NCBI RefSeq assembly: GCF_000764655.1
Contig: NZ_JRGL01000020.1
Location: 1 to 64,000, forward strand
Direction of reading: 5' to 3'
Length of the DNA: 64,000 nucleotides
Origin: Aeromonas aquatica
GTDB lineage: Bacteria > Pseudomonadota > Gammaproteobacteria > Enterobacterales > Aeromonadaceae
Position numbers and translations under genes: made by a program. This document shows positions 27,111-35,920 of the stretch, piece by piece; the first letter of the stretch is position 1; the number at the start of each line of letters is the position of its first letter. Below the pieces are notes generated by a model. That model saw nothing but the letters and a program-made list of their open reading frames with translations, did not search any database and was not told the DNA's origin.

Positions 27111-27212
27111 TGAGTGACTGATTATTAATGCAAATAAAGTGCATTGCTGACCTTGTCGTCAGGGCGCAGGCTCTGCATATTAGGGAGCTTGCTGTCACTC
27201 TATGAGGTTGAG

Positions 27213-27803
27213 ATGGATCTGAACTGGTTGCTTCCCCTGGCGGGCTTTGCCCTGATCACCTGTGGCACGCCGGGCCCCAACAACATGTTGCTCACCAGCG
27301 CCGGTGCGGCCCAGGGCTTTCGCCGCTCGGTGCCGCTACTGGTGGGGGTGGTGGGTGGCATCAATTTGATGATCCTGGCCATGGCACTGGGGCTGGGGGT
27401 GGTGTTCGAGAAGCTGCCGCTGCTGCACGAGGGGCTCAAGATCCTCGGCTCGGCCTACCTGCTCTGGCTGGCCTGGAAGGTGGCGACCGCCAGCGGCCCG
27501 GCCGAGGGCAACAGGCCGCTCATCCCGGCTCACCAGGGGGCCATGCTGCAACTGCTCAACCCCAAGGCCTGGATGATGGCGCTCTCCGCCATCAGCGGCT
27601 TCACCCTGGCGGGAGAAGCCTATTGGCCATCCGCCGGCTGGGTGCTCGGCATCTTCTTCGTGACCGGCCTCTACACCGGTGCCTTCTGGGTGCTGTTCGG
27701 TGCCCAGGTGCGCCGACTCATCCGCACCGCCAGGGGCTGGCGTCGTTTCAACCGAACCATGGGGCTCGCCACGGCGGCCTGCGTGCTGATGATCTGGATT
27801 TAG
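27213..27803 (+). CDS. LysE-family amino acid exporter, copy 2
   Basis: A 196-residue paralogue of the preceding exporter, with TCGTPGPNNMLLTSAGAAQG near the N-terminus and NPKAWMMALSAIS later. It follows copy 1 on the same strand after 102 nt, so the pair arose by tandem duplication and divergence. The ATG at 27213 has GAGG upstream. A short hairpin terminator follows. The substrate is unknown. Confidence 0.87.
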   Translation: MDLNWLLPLAGFALITCGTPGPNNMLLTSAGAAQGFRRSVPLLVGVVGGINLMILAMALGLGVVFEKLPLLHEGLKILGSAYLLWLAWKVATASGPAEGNRPLIPAHQGAMLQLLNPKAWMMALSAISGFTLAGEAYWPSAGWVLGIFFVTGLYTGAFWVLFGAQVRRLIRTARGWRRFNRTMGLATAACVLMIWI

Positions 27804-27830
27804 GCCTTTGGCCTTACCCTCTGTCTTGTT

Positions 27831-27850
27831 GGCCCTGCGGGGCCTTTTTT
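27831..27850 (+). terminator. Terminator after LysE copy 2
   Basis: GGCCC-TGCG-GGGCC followed by T6. Confidence 0.75.
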
Positions 27851-27897
27851 GTCTGCGGGTGGCGGCATTGTCACCCTCCATGGTGAGAGGAGCTGCT

Positions 27898-28590
27898 ATG
27901 AAATGTATCGGTCTGCTGGGGGGCATGAGCTGGGAGTCCAGCGTCAGCTACTATCAGGCGCTCAACCGGGGCGTGCGGGCCCGGCTCGGCGGCCTGCACT
28001 CGGCACGGGTGTTGCTCAACAGCGTCGACTTTGCCGAGATAGAGCGGCTGCAGCACGCGGGGGACTGGCCCGCCACCGCCCGCCTGCTGAGCATCGCGGC
28101 CCGGGATCTGCAGGCCGGTGGCGCCGATTTCCTGCTGATAGGCACCAACACCATGCACAAGGTGGCCCCGGAGATAGCCGCCGCCATCGAGATCCCGCTG
28201 CTGCACATCGCGGACGCCACCGCCAGGCGCCTGCAGGCAGACGGGGTGACCCGGGTCGGCCTGCTCGGTACCCGCTTCACCATGGAGCAGGATTTTTACA
28301 AGGGGCGGCTGGAGGCGCAGTTCGGATTGGAGGTGCTGGTGCCGCCGGCGGCCGAGCGGGAGCGGGTGCACAGCATCATCTATGACGAGCTCTGTCTGGG
28401 GCAGATCTTGACGTCATCGCGGGCCGAATACCTCGCCATCATCGCCGGGCTGGCGCAGGCGGGTGCCCAGGCGGTGATCCTGGGCTGCACCGAGATAGCC
28501 CTGCTGATGGGGGATGCAAAGGCTGCGGTGCCGCTCTACGACACCACCGCCATTCATGCGGAGGCGGCGGTGGAGTGGGCGCTGGGCTGA
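27898..28590 (+). CDS. ygeA: Broad-spectrum amino acid racemase (aspartate/glutamate racemase family)
   Basis: The 230-residue enzyme has the N-terminal GLLGGMSWESS motif. Thr83 (GTNTMHK) and Cys197 (LGCTEIALL) match the Thr83/Cys197 catalytic pair of E. coli YgeA, which racemises homoserine and other amino acids without PLP. The length equals that of YgeA. The ATG at 27898 has GAGGAG upstream. Its neighbours, two amino acid exporters and a MocR regulator, fit an amino-acid (possibly D-amino-acid) handling cluster; this link is inference. Confidence 0.88.
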   Translation: MKCIGLLGGMSWESSVSYYQALNRGVRARLGGLHSARVLLNSVDFAEIERLQHAGDWPATARLLSIAARDLQAGGADFLLIGTNTMHKVAPEIAAAIEIPLLHIADATARRLQADGVTRVGLLGTRFTMEQDFYKGRLEAQFGLEVLVPPAAERERVHSIIYDELCLGQILTSSRAEYLAIIAGLAQAGAQAVILGCTEIALLMGDAKAAVPLYDTTAIHAEAAVEWALG

Positions 28591-28750
28591 GGACCTGTCC
28601 ACGATATTACTGCGAGGCCGTGACCAAGGCTCATGTGCTGCTCGCTTGTTTGTAATCAAGAAAGCTCACCTGTATCTATAGGCTCCGGTTCCTGCGCTGC
28701 TTTTTACCTTGCTGACGACCTCTCGCGGCAGTTCGTAGACAGGTTCTGAG
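28587..28750. mobile_element. 164-bp element with terminal inverted repeats (MITE-like)
   Basis: The left end CTGAGGACCTGTCCACGA and the reverse complement of the right end CTCAGAACCTGTCTACGA match at 15 of 18 positions. The inside has no gene. The left end overlaps the ygeA stop codon. A further inverted repeat (GACGACCTCTCGCG / CGCGAGGAGCTCGTCG) extends from its right side to about 28773. It looks like a non-autonomous dispersed repeat. Confidence 0.5.
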
Positions 28751-28787
28751 GCTCTGTCGCGAGGAGCTCGTCGTAAAAAAGAGCATA

Positions 28788-28814
28788 AAAAAGAGGCGCC
28801 ATGCGCCTCTTTTT
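28788..28814. terminator. Bidirectional terminator
   Basis: AAAAAGAGGCGC/GCGCCTCTTTTT with a 3-nt loop, serving the acyl-CoA ligase gene and, in the other direction, ygeA. Confidence 0.85.
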
Positions 28815-28836
28815 GCCATTTTGGGTAAGTCTTTGC

Positions 28837-30627
28837 TTATACGTGGCTGTACATCGCCTCGATCTCGCTCTGGTACTTGGCCTCGATGATCTTGCGGCGC
28901 AGCTTCATGGTGGGGGTGATCTCCCCGAGCTCCATGGAGAAGGCGCTCGGCAGCAGGGTGAACTTCTTCACCTGCTCGAACTTGGCCAGCTCCTGTTGCA
29001 ACTCATGAATGCGTGACTCGAAGAATTCCACCACCCGGGAGTGGCGCAGCAGCTCGGTCTTGCACTGATATTGCAGGTTGATGGAGCGGGCGTACTCCTC
29101 CAGCGATTCGAAGCAGGGCACGATCAGCGCCGACACGAAGTGACGGGCGTCGGCGACGATGGCAATTTGCTCGATGAAGCGATCCTTGCCGAGGGTGCCT
29201 TCCACCAGTTGCGGTGCCACGTACTTGCCGTTGGAGGTCTTCATCAGCTCCTTGAGGCGTTCGGTGAAGTAGAGGTTGCCCTTGTCGTCCATCTCGCCGG
29301 CATCGCCGGTGCGCAGGAAGCCATCCTCGGTCATCACCTCGGCGGTGGCCTCTGGCTTGTTGTAGTAGCCGCGCATCACGGTCGGGGAGCGAACCAGCAG
29401 CTCGTTGTTCTCACCCAGCTTCACCTCGATGCCGCTGAGCACAGTGCCGATGGAGCCCAGCTTGAACTGTTGATCCTCGAAGCAGCAGACGGTGGCCGTG
29501 GTCTCGGTCATGCCGTAGCCATACTTGAGGTTGAGCCCCATGGCCTGGAAGAAGAGGTTCACATCGTCCGCGAGGCGGGCGCCCGCCACCGGCAGGAAGC
29601 GGGTGCGGCCACCGAAGCGGGCGCGCAGCTTGCGAAACACCAGCCGCTCCGCCAGTGCGAGCTTGGCATAGAGCAGCGGCGAGGCGGATTCGCCCGCCTG
29701 ACGGGTGGCCACCATCTGCTGGCCAACTTTAGTGGCCCAGCCGAACAGGGCGCGGCGCAGGCGCGGTGCCTGGGCGACCTTGGCCTGGATCATGGCGTAG
29801 GCCTTCTCGTAGAGGCGCGGCACGGCGCACATCACGGTCGGTTGCACCTCGCCGATGACGTCCATCACCTTCTGGGGATCGCGGATGTAGACGTTCTCGG
29901 CGCCGCAGTAGAGCACGTAGTAGGTCCAGACGCGCTCGAACACGTGGCTCAGCGGCAGCATGCACAGAGAGACGTCCTGCTGATTCAGATCCAGGCGCTT
30001 GTCGTGCATCTCGAAGCAGGCGGCGACGTTGGCAAAATCGAGCATGACGCCCTTGGGCTCACCCGTGGTGCCCGAGGTGTAGATCAGGGTCAGCAGGTCG
30101 TCCATCCGGTACTGCTGCTCGCGAAGGCGCAGCGCCTGCTCGCTCGGCTGATGATTGCCCGAGGAGAGGAAGGTCTGGAAGTGGCTGGCCTCCGCACAGC
30201 CGCGCAGATCGACGGCGCCGTCCAGGGTGACGATCTGGCGGATCTCGCCATTGTTCAACAGCTGGAGCGCCTGATCGAACTGCTGCTGCTCCCCCACGAA
30301 CAGCAGGCTGATGTTGGCGTCACGCACTATGTAGCGCAACTGCTCCAGGGTGCTGGTGGGGTAGATGGGCACGCTGACGCCGCGGGCGGCGAGGATGCCG
30401 AGATCGGCCTGGGTCCATTCCGGCATGTTGCGGGCATAGATACCGACCATCTCGGTGGGCTGGTGGCCGGTACGGATCAGGGCCTGGGCGCAATAGTCCA
30501 TCGCCTGACCCAGGGTGCGCCAGCCGATGGCACGCCACTGGCCATCCTGCTGGACGCGCAGGGCGGCCTTGTTGCCAAGGCGGGCAATGCGTTCCCGCAT
30601 CAGTCGAACCAGATGAAACTGCGGCAT
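28837..30627 (-). CDS. Long-chain acyl-CoA synthetase (AMP-forming)
   Basis: The 596-residue ANL-superfamily enzyme activates a fatty acid with ATP and joins it to CoA. The P-loop-like motif IYTSGTTGEPKG, the GYGMTET motif and the LRTGD motif with the hinge after it are intact. It resembles the FadD15/FAA group rather than E. coli FadD, with a long insertion typical of that group. The ATG at 30627 is preferred over an upstream TTG; GAGG lies 10 nt upstream. It is monocistronic and divergent from a membrane thioredoxin-like gene. Confidence 0.9.
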   Translation of the reverse strand: MPQFHLVRLMRERIARLGNKAALRVQQDGQWRAIGWRTLGQAMDYCAQALIRTGHQPTEMVGIYARNMPEWTQADLGILAARGVSVPIYPTSTLEQLRYIVRDANISLLFVGEQQQFDQALQLLNNGEIRQIVTLDGAVDLRGCAEASHFQTFLSSGNHQPSEQALRLREQQYRMDDLLTLIYTSGTTGEPKGVMLDFANVAACFEMHDKRLDLNQQDVSLCMLPLSHVFERVWTYYVLYCGAENVYIRDPQKVMDVIGEVQPTVMCAVPRLYEKAYAMIQAKVAQAPRLRRALFGWATKVGQQMVATRQAGESASPLLYAKLALAERLVFRKLRARFGGRTRFLPVAGARLADDVNLFFQAMGLNLKYGYGMTETTATVCCFEDQQFKLGSIGTVLSGIEVKLGENNELLVRSPTVMRGYYNKPEATAEVMTEDGFLRTGDAGEMDDKGNLYFTERLKELMKTSNGKYVAPQLVEGTLGKDRFIEQIAIVADARHFVSALIVPCFESLEEYARSINLQYQCKTELLRHSRVVEFFESRIHELQQELAKFEQVKKFTLLPSAFSMELGEITPTMKLRRKIIEAKYQSEIEAMYSHV

Positions 30628-30809
30628 CCTCAATCATCCTCAAGTAACAGTTGTACGCCCGTGAGGGCACTCAAAATCGCGCTGGAGTGTAAACTCTAGC
30701 ATTACAGCTTACAAGTGTGCGCCGTTTGTCCTGGATCACAAAGTCGTCAAGTCGGATTGCCTCAGGCATGATGGGACAAAGAGATCGGATTCGTTCAGGG
30801 AGGGGAGCC

Positions 30810-31355
30810 ATGAAGTTCGGGATCAAGAGCCTGTTCACGGGGGGCTTGCTGCTGCTGGCGGGGGTCGGTGTGCTCTGGTTTGTGCTGGGAGGCTTGCCTG
30901 CGGGGGAGGACAATCCCTGGCTGAGCGGGGCCGAGGGTTACGAACAGGGTCAGCAACGGGCACTGAGCGAGGGGATCCCTTTGCTCTACGTGATCGAACA
31001 CGCCAAGTGTCGACGCTGCAAGACCCTCGACACCCTGTTGTGGCGCGCTCCCGAGCTGCAATCCAGCCTGGCCGGGCTGGTCAAGGTGCGGCTCAACCCC
31101 GATGCGGGGGATGGCAGTGCCCACATACTGCGCCGCTTCCCCCAGGTGGCGACGTCACCCGGCATCTATCTCCAGCGACCGGGTGAGCCGCTGCGGCCCA
31201 TCAGAGTCGAGGTGGAGGAGCAGCAGATCTGGATGCCGGGAGTGACCTATGGTCGCGGCTTCTTCATGCCGCTGTCGGTTGCTGGCTTCGACGCCGTGGT
31301 GCGCGTCACCCTCACCCTGGAGGAGCCCGCCATCGACAATGCGCCCTTGCCCTGA
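30810..31355 (+). CDS. Membrane-anchored thioredoxin-like protein
   Basis: A 181-residue protein with one N-terminal membrane anchor (about residues 8-30), then a domain that resembles thioredoxin-like proteins. The motif is KCRRCKTLD with a CxxC at about residues 68-71, followed by LVKVRLNPD and a TSPG loop like the cis-Pro region. It probably acts in the periplasm on thiols. The CRRC active site is unusual and no partner gene is adjacent. The ATG at 30810 has GGGGAG upstream. Confidence 0.6.
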   Translation: MKFGIKSLFTGGLLLLAGVGVLWFVLGGLPAGEDNPWLSGAEGYEQGQQRALSEGIPLLYVIEHAKCRRCKTLDTLLWRAPELQSSLAGLVKVRLNPDAGDGSAHILRRFPQVATSPGIYLQRPGEPLRPIRVEVEEQQIWMPGVTYGRGFFMPLSVAGFDAVVRVTLTLEEPAIDNAPLP

Positions 31356-31411
31356 GACGTGGGGGGTTGAGAATGTGGCTCGGCCGACAGAGAGCCGTTT
31401 TGACCGGCGGC

Positions 31412-31873
31412 TTAACCGAAGTCGAACAGGCGGGACATCAGCACCGCGTCTTCCCTGTCCTGACCGGTGCCGTAGTAGTCGGCGCGGCGGCAATATTCGG
31501 CGAAGCCTTCACTCTCGTAGAGGGATATGGCGCGCTTGTTGCCGGCGCGCACCTCCAGGAACCAGGCCTCCGCCTTCTTCGCCTTACTGCGGGCGAGGTA
31601 CTCCTTGAGCAGCGCCCGGCCCAGCCCTTTGCCCTGAAAATCGGGGTGCACGCAGATGTTCATCAGCGAGCTGTCGCCCGCCACCAGATCCGCGATGTAG
31701 AAGCCGGCGGGGCGATCGTCCACCAGCATCAGGCCGTTGAGATAGCGCGGCCCGAAGCAGGAGAGCAGGTTGGCCTGGCTCCAGGGCTCCTGATGGGCGG
31801 CCTGCTCTATGGGGTAGATGAGCGCAAAATCGCTCTCTTGCAGCGGACGAAAGCTGAGGTTGGCGTCAGACAT
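31412..31873 (-). CDS. rimI: Ribosomal protein S18-alanine N-acetyltransferase
   Basis: The 153-residue GNAT enzyme acetylates the N-terminus of ribosomal protein S18 and perhaps other proteins. The acetyl-CoA loop is in VHPDFQGKGLGRALL, and the C-terminal EVRAGNKRAISLYESEGF is characteristic. The ATG at 31873 has GGAG 6 nt upstream. As in E. coli it lies downstream of holD on the same strand, though here with a 138-nt gap. Confidence 0.92.
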   Translation of the reverse strand: MSDANLSFRPLQESDFALIYPIEQAAHQEPWSQANLLSCFGPRYLNGLMLVDDRPAGFYIADLVAGDSSLMNICVHPDFQGKGLGRALLKEYLARSKAKKAEAWFLEVRAGNKRAISLYESEGFAEYCRRADYYGTGQDREDAVLMSRLFDFG

Positions 31874-32011
31874 GATAACTCCGGGAAGGATTCGCACTTG
31901 CGATACAGGGCATGGCCATGCCATGGTCGTTGGCTGAGAAGGCCGGGCGGCGCAAGTCTGGATGACTGGGGTGGTGCCATGAGCCGATGGCGAGTCGGTG
32001 CATGGCCTGGT

Positions 32012-32419
32012 TTAGCCGGGCAGTCGCTGCCGGCACTGCTGCCACAGGGCGCGCTTGTGCGCCGCATCGGGCTTAAGCGGACAGACCAGGGCGTCGGGCC
32101 AGTGCGCATCGGCGGCCGTCAGCCAGAGCAGGGGCGGAGTCGCCCCCTCGGGCAGCTCCCCTAGCAAGGAGACCTCGTCCGGCCCTATGCCGAGCAGATG
32201 GCAGATGTCTGCCAGCAAGCTCGGGGCGGGCAGCGCCGGTGCCAGCAGCCACAGCTTGCCCGTTGGCAGGGGGGCCTGCGCTGGCGCGGGGACGGCGTTA
32301 TCCGCCGTTGCCTGTGCGGGCTCGCCCCCCGCCTGGAGCGGGGCTCTGAGCTGCCAGCTCTGTATGCCCATCCTGGCCAGGATGCGCTGACGCAGGGGGT
32401 CCAGTAGGGGATCTTGCAT
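32012..32419 (-). CDS. holD: DNA polymerase III psi subunit
   Basis: The 135-residue psi subunit joins the chi subunit to the clamp loader and helps contact SSB. Sequence is variable in this family; the visible match is the N-terminal region QRILARMGIQSWQLR, which in E. coli binds the clamp loader, and the C-terminal fold region. Position upstream of rimI is conserved with E. coli. The central part is extended with an Ala/Pro-rich linker (about residues 35-55). Confidence 0.85.
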   Translation of the reverse strand: MQDPLLDPLRQRILARMGIQSWQLRAPLQAGGEPAQATADNAVPAPAQAPLPTGKLWLLAPALPAPSLLADICHLLGIGPDEVSLLGELPEGATPPLLWLTAADAHWPDALVCPLKPDAAHKRALWQQCRQRLPG

Positions 32420-32651
32420 GGCGAAGGCTCACTCTTGATCTGTATTGGGGTAAATTCTGATGCGCAGAGTACACTCTCGCCGGATTTGCTGCACCCTTTG
32501 CGCATTGCGGCTATCCCCGAACAGGGATTTTCAGCGGGATCCCCGGCGCCTTGCGGCGGGGATGACCAGAATCAACAGACATTGCAGTGGCGCGCGGCCA
32601 GAGGCCGGACCGTGTCGTCACGCTCGACCACCAGCTTCGGAAACTGTGCCT
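32420..32651. other. Divergent region holD/ravA
   Basis: 232 bp with control signals for both genes. The ravA frame is open far upstream, but the residues there are basic and unlike the family. No ribosome-binding site of note precedes the chosen ravA start. Confidence 0.5.
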
Positions 32652-34259
32652 ATGCCGCCTTTAGCCCAGAATACTGTTCGTGCCATCCCCATCCAGGAGC
32701 GCCTGCCCAGGTTGCTGGCCGCTCTCGGAGAGGGGTTATACGAGCGGCAGGATGCCCTGCGGCTCGGCCTGCTGGCGGCCCTCAGCGGCGAGAGCGTCTT
32801 CCTGCTCGGCCCTCCCGGCATCGCCAAGAGCCTGATCGCTCGGCGGCTCAAGCTGGCCTTTCATGACGCTCGCCACTTCGAGTACCTGATGACCCGTTTC
32901 AGCACGCCGGAGGAGGTGTTCGGGCCCCTCTCCATCCAGGCGCTGAAGGAGGATGGCAAGTACCTGCGGCTGACCCGCGGCTACCTGCCGGAGGCCGAGG
33001 TGGTGTTTCTCGACGAGATCTGGAAGGCGGGCCCCGCCATCCTCAACACCCTGCTCACCGCCATCAACGAGCGCCAGTTCCGCAACGGCGACAGCCAGCA
33101 TCCCATCCCCATGCGGCTGCTGGTGACCGCCTCCAACGAGTTGCCCGCGCCGGACAGCGGGCTGGAGGCGCTGTACGACCGCATGCTGGTGCGGATCTGG
33201 ATGGACAGGGTGCAGGAGAAATCCAACTTCCAGGCCATGCTGGCGAGCGATGGTCAATCCCACCAGAACCTGTCCCCCTCGGTGCAGATCCATGGCGAGG
33301 AGTATGAGGCCTGGCAGGGACAGATCGAGCAGGTGCGCCTGCCGGACGCCTGCTTCGAGCTCATTTATCAGCTGCGCCAGCAGCTCGACAGCCAGCTCGG
33401 CCACGGCTGCTACGTGTCGGATCGGCGCTGGAAGAAGGCCGTAAGGCTCATCAAGGCGAGTGCCTTCTTCAACGGTCGCGACGAGGTGGCGCCGCTGGAT
33501 CTGCTGCTGTTCAAGGATTGCCTCTGGCACGACGAAGCCTCCCGCACCGCCCTGCTGGAGATGATCGGCGAATTCTCCCGCCTCTACGGCTACCAGCAAC
33601 TGGCCATGACCCGCCAGCTGCTCTCCCTGCGAGAGCAGTTCAAGCAGATCAAGAACGCGGTCTCCCTGCGGCTCGGCTGCAAGGCGGTCAAGCGCAAGCA
33701 GTGGTTCGGCCGCCGCGCCCGTGGCACCGAGCTGCCGCTGGCCAACGCCAAGCCCTTCGGCAAGCTGGTGCGCTTCCATCTGCTCACTCCGGCGCCGCTG
33801 GATGGCGGGGATCCCGAGCGCCTGACCGGCACCCTCACCTTCGATCGCACCCTGCTCTCCCACTGGCACCCGACCGGCGAGGCCCTGGTGGGCTGGCCCC
33901 TTGGCAACCCCAAGGAGGGGCACTACGAGCTGGTGCTCGACGCCGAGCTGCGGCTGCACGTGCTGGACATCCAGCGCCAGCCGGTGCCCCTGGTGCTGGT
34001 GGAGCGCGCCGCCATCCCCGAGGTGGTGATCGCGCCCTGGCAAGCCGAATTGACTGAGCTGGTGGATCAGGTGAGCCGGGTGCAGCAGAGCCTCAAGGTG
34101 CAGCGGGGGCTGTTCGATCGTCACCAGCCCCATCTGTTTATCGGGGCGCACTGGTTGCAGCAGGTGGAAGACAGCTTCTTCGTGTTGAACCGGGATCTGG
34201 AGCGGTTGCGCGCCGAGCTGCTGCAGTGGCGTGACCGCCTGTCCGGGTTCGATGCATAA
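32652..34259 (+). CDS. ravA: MoxR-type AAA+ ATPase RavA
   Basis: RavA is a hexameric ATPase that works with the VWA protein ViaA; in E. coli it also binds the lysine decarboxylase and influences respiratory complexes and aminoglycoside sensitivity. The 535-residue protein has Walker A GPPGIAKS (residues 53-60), Walker B VVFLDE (117-122) and the IWKAGPAILNTLLTAINERQF signature. The C-terminal triple-helical and LARA regions are less conserved. It is followed on the same strand by viaA after about 100 nt. No lysine decarboxylase gene is near. Confidence 0.93.
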   Translation: MPPLAQNTVRAIPIQERLPRLLAALGEGLYERQDALRLGLLAALSGESVFLLGPPGIAKSLIARRLKLAFHDARHFEYLMTRFSTPEEVFGPLSIQALKEDGKYLRLTRGYLPEAEVVFLDEIWKAGPAILNTLLTAINERQFRNGDSQHPIPMRLLVTASNELPAPDSGLEALYDRMLVRIWMDRVQEKSNFQAMLASDGQSHQNLSPSVQIHGEEYEAWQGQIEQVRLPDACFELIYQLRQQLDSQLGHGCYVSDRRWKKAVRLIKASAFFNGRDEVAPLDLLLFKDCLWHDEASRTALLEMIGEFSRLYGYQQLAMTRQLLSLREQFKQIKNAVSLRLGCKAVKRKQWFGRRARGTELPLANAKPFGKLVRFHLLTPAPLDGGDPERLTGTLTFDRTLLSHWHPTGEALVGWPLGNPKEGHYELVLDAELRLHVLDIQRQPVPLVLVERAAIPEVVIAPWQAELTELVDQVSRVQQSLKVQRGLFDRHQPHLFIGAHWLQQVEDSFFVLNRDLERLRAELLQWRDRLSGFDA

Positions 34260-34361
34260 TGGTTTTTTGTGCTGCAATAGTCGCAAATAACAAGTCAAAC
34301 ATGCTACTGGTGTGTGACTGGCAGCCTCTCCTTTGTCAGCGTCGCCTCATAAGGAGATCCC

Positions 34362-35816
34362 GTGCTTGAGATCGGCATGATGGATCTGGGGCTCCTCATG
34401 GGGGAGGGGGAACTGGCGGGAGAGATGGCGTTGCTGCTGGCCTCCACCCCCAAGATCTCCGAATTCCTGAAACGTTCCCCGCTGCAGGGCAAGCTGCTCA
34501 AGAAACGCATCCAGAGCTGGAGCGAACAGCTCGGCGAGGAGATGCGCCACAAGCCGGTGCCGGTGGCGCTGGAGCAGGAGTACCGGCTCTATCAGGCGCA
34601 CCGGTTGCTGCCCATGACCGAGCTGGTGGGCCGCCTGCCCGCCCTGCTGGAGGCGCTGGATCAGCACAGCCCCTTCGCCGGCGATGCCCGCAGCCTGGTG
34701 CGCCAGATCATGGTGCAGCCCACCGAGGGCCTGCGTCAGCTGTTTATCGAGAAGTGGCGGGCCAGCCTGGTGGGCAGCCTGCTGCAACTGCAGCAGCAGA
34801 TCGCCGAGGCGGAGCGGGAGAAGCAGCGCCAGGAGATAGAGGATCAGCTGCTGGCGAACCGCACCCTGGCCGACGCCCTGGATCCGCACCAGATCTCGGC
34901 CGGCGGCCTCTGGGATCTGGCCCAGGGCAGCTGGCACAAACGCAGCCTGGTGCTGGTGCAACAATATGCCCGCATGTTGCAGCGCGAGCCCTTGCTCGGG
35001 GAGATCGCCGCCCTGCTCGGGCGCAGCGAGCGGGAGCGACGCACCGACTCCCTGACTCTGCCACCTGTGCCGGTGCATGAGCTCGAGGAGGTGCAGACCG
35101 ACGACGTACCGGACGATCTGGTGGGGGTACACCCGGCCAGCGACCTGATGCGGCTGTTGCCGAGCGAGGCGGTGATGCTGGCCCTGCCCGAGCTGGAGCT
35201 GGAGTTCTATCGCCGCTACCTGGAGCGGCGGCTGCTCAGCTACCAGTCGCGGGGCACCCTGCCACGCCAGCGCCTGATGCTGCGATCCCCTGAACAGGGG
35301 GGGGAGGAGCCCCAGCCGCGCGGGCCCTTCATCGTCTGCGTCGATACCTCGGGCTCCATGGGGGGTTACCCTGAGGAGTGCGCCAAGGCGCTGTTCCTGG
35401 CGCTGCTCAAGGTGGCGATGGACGAGAAACGGGGCTGCTACCTGATGCTGTTTTCCACCGAGGTGGCGACCCTCGAGATCACCGCCGAGACCGGGCTCGA
35501 CAAGGCGGAGCGCTTCCTCTCCATGAGCTTCCACGGCGGCACCGATCTGGTGCCCTGTCTCGAGCAGGCGCTGACCCAGCTGGAACGGCCGGATTTTGCC
35601 AAGGCCGATGTGCTGGTGATCTCCGATTTCATCGCCCAGAGCCTGCCCCATGCCCTGCTCGACAAGATGAACGCGAGGCGCAAACAGCAGACCCGTTTCC
35701 ACGCCGTCGCCATGTCCAAACACGCCAAACCGGCGATCCTGCGAGTGTTCGACAACAGCTGGCTGCTGGACTGCGGCCTGCGTGGCCGGTTATTGCGGCG
35801 CTGGCAACGCAGCTGA
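34362..35816 (+). CDS. viaA: VWA-domain protein ViaA
   Basis: The 484-residue partner of RavA. A helical N-terminal region is followed by a C-terminal von Willebrand A domain with the metal-ion site DTSGS (residues 328-332), GGTD and ISDFIAQ. The start is GTG at 34362, supported by a perfect AAGGAG 5 nt upstream. It forms an operon with ravA. The last codons and trailer are repeated in tandem downstream. Confidence 0.92.
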   Translation: MLEIGMMDLGLLMGEGELAGEMALLLASTPKISEFLKRSPLQGKLLKKRIQSWSEQLGEEMRHKPVPVALEQEYRLYQAHRLLPMTELVGRLPALLEALDQHSPFAGDARSLVRQIMVQPTEGLRQLFIEKWRASLVGSLLQLQQQIAEAEREKQRQEIEDQLLANRTLADALDPHQISAGGLWDLAQGSWHKRSLVLVQQYARMLQREPLLGEIAALLGRSERERRTDSLTLPPVPVHELEEVQTDDVPDDLVGVHPASDLMRLLPSEAVMLALPELELEFYRRYLERRLLSYQSRGTLPRQRLMLRSPEQGGEEPQPRGPFIVCVDTSGSMGGYPEECAKALFLALLKVAMDEKRGCYLMLFSTEVATLEITAETGLDKAERFLSMSFHGGTDLVPCLEQALTQLERPDFAKADVLVISDFIAQSLPHALLDKMNARRKQQTRFHAVAMSKHAKPAILRVFDNSWLLDCGLRGRLLRRWQRS

Positions 35817-35910
35817 GGGACAGCCTCCTTTCACTCTCTAGATGCTGACAATGCAACTGCGGGACAGCCTCCTGTCACCCTTTTTTCACTAGATGCTGAC
35901 AATGCAGCTG
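35802..35910 (+). repeat. Tandem repeat of the viaA 3' end and trailer
   Basis: A unit of about 44-51 nt occurs twice, then fades. It comprises CAAC-GC at the viaA end, GGGACAGCCTCCT (35817 and 35861) and GATGCTGACAATGCA (35841 and 35892). The first unit includes the viaA stop. Confidence 0.85.
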
Positions 35911-35920
35911 AGCTCAGGTC

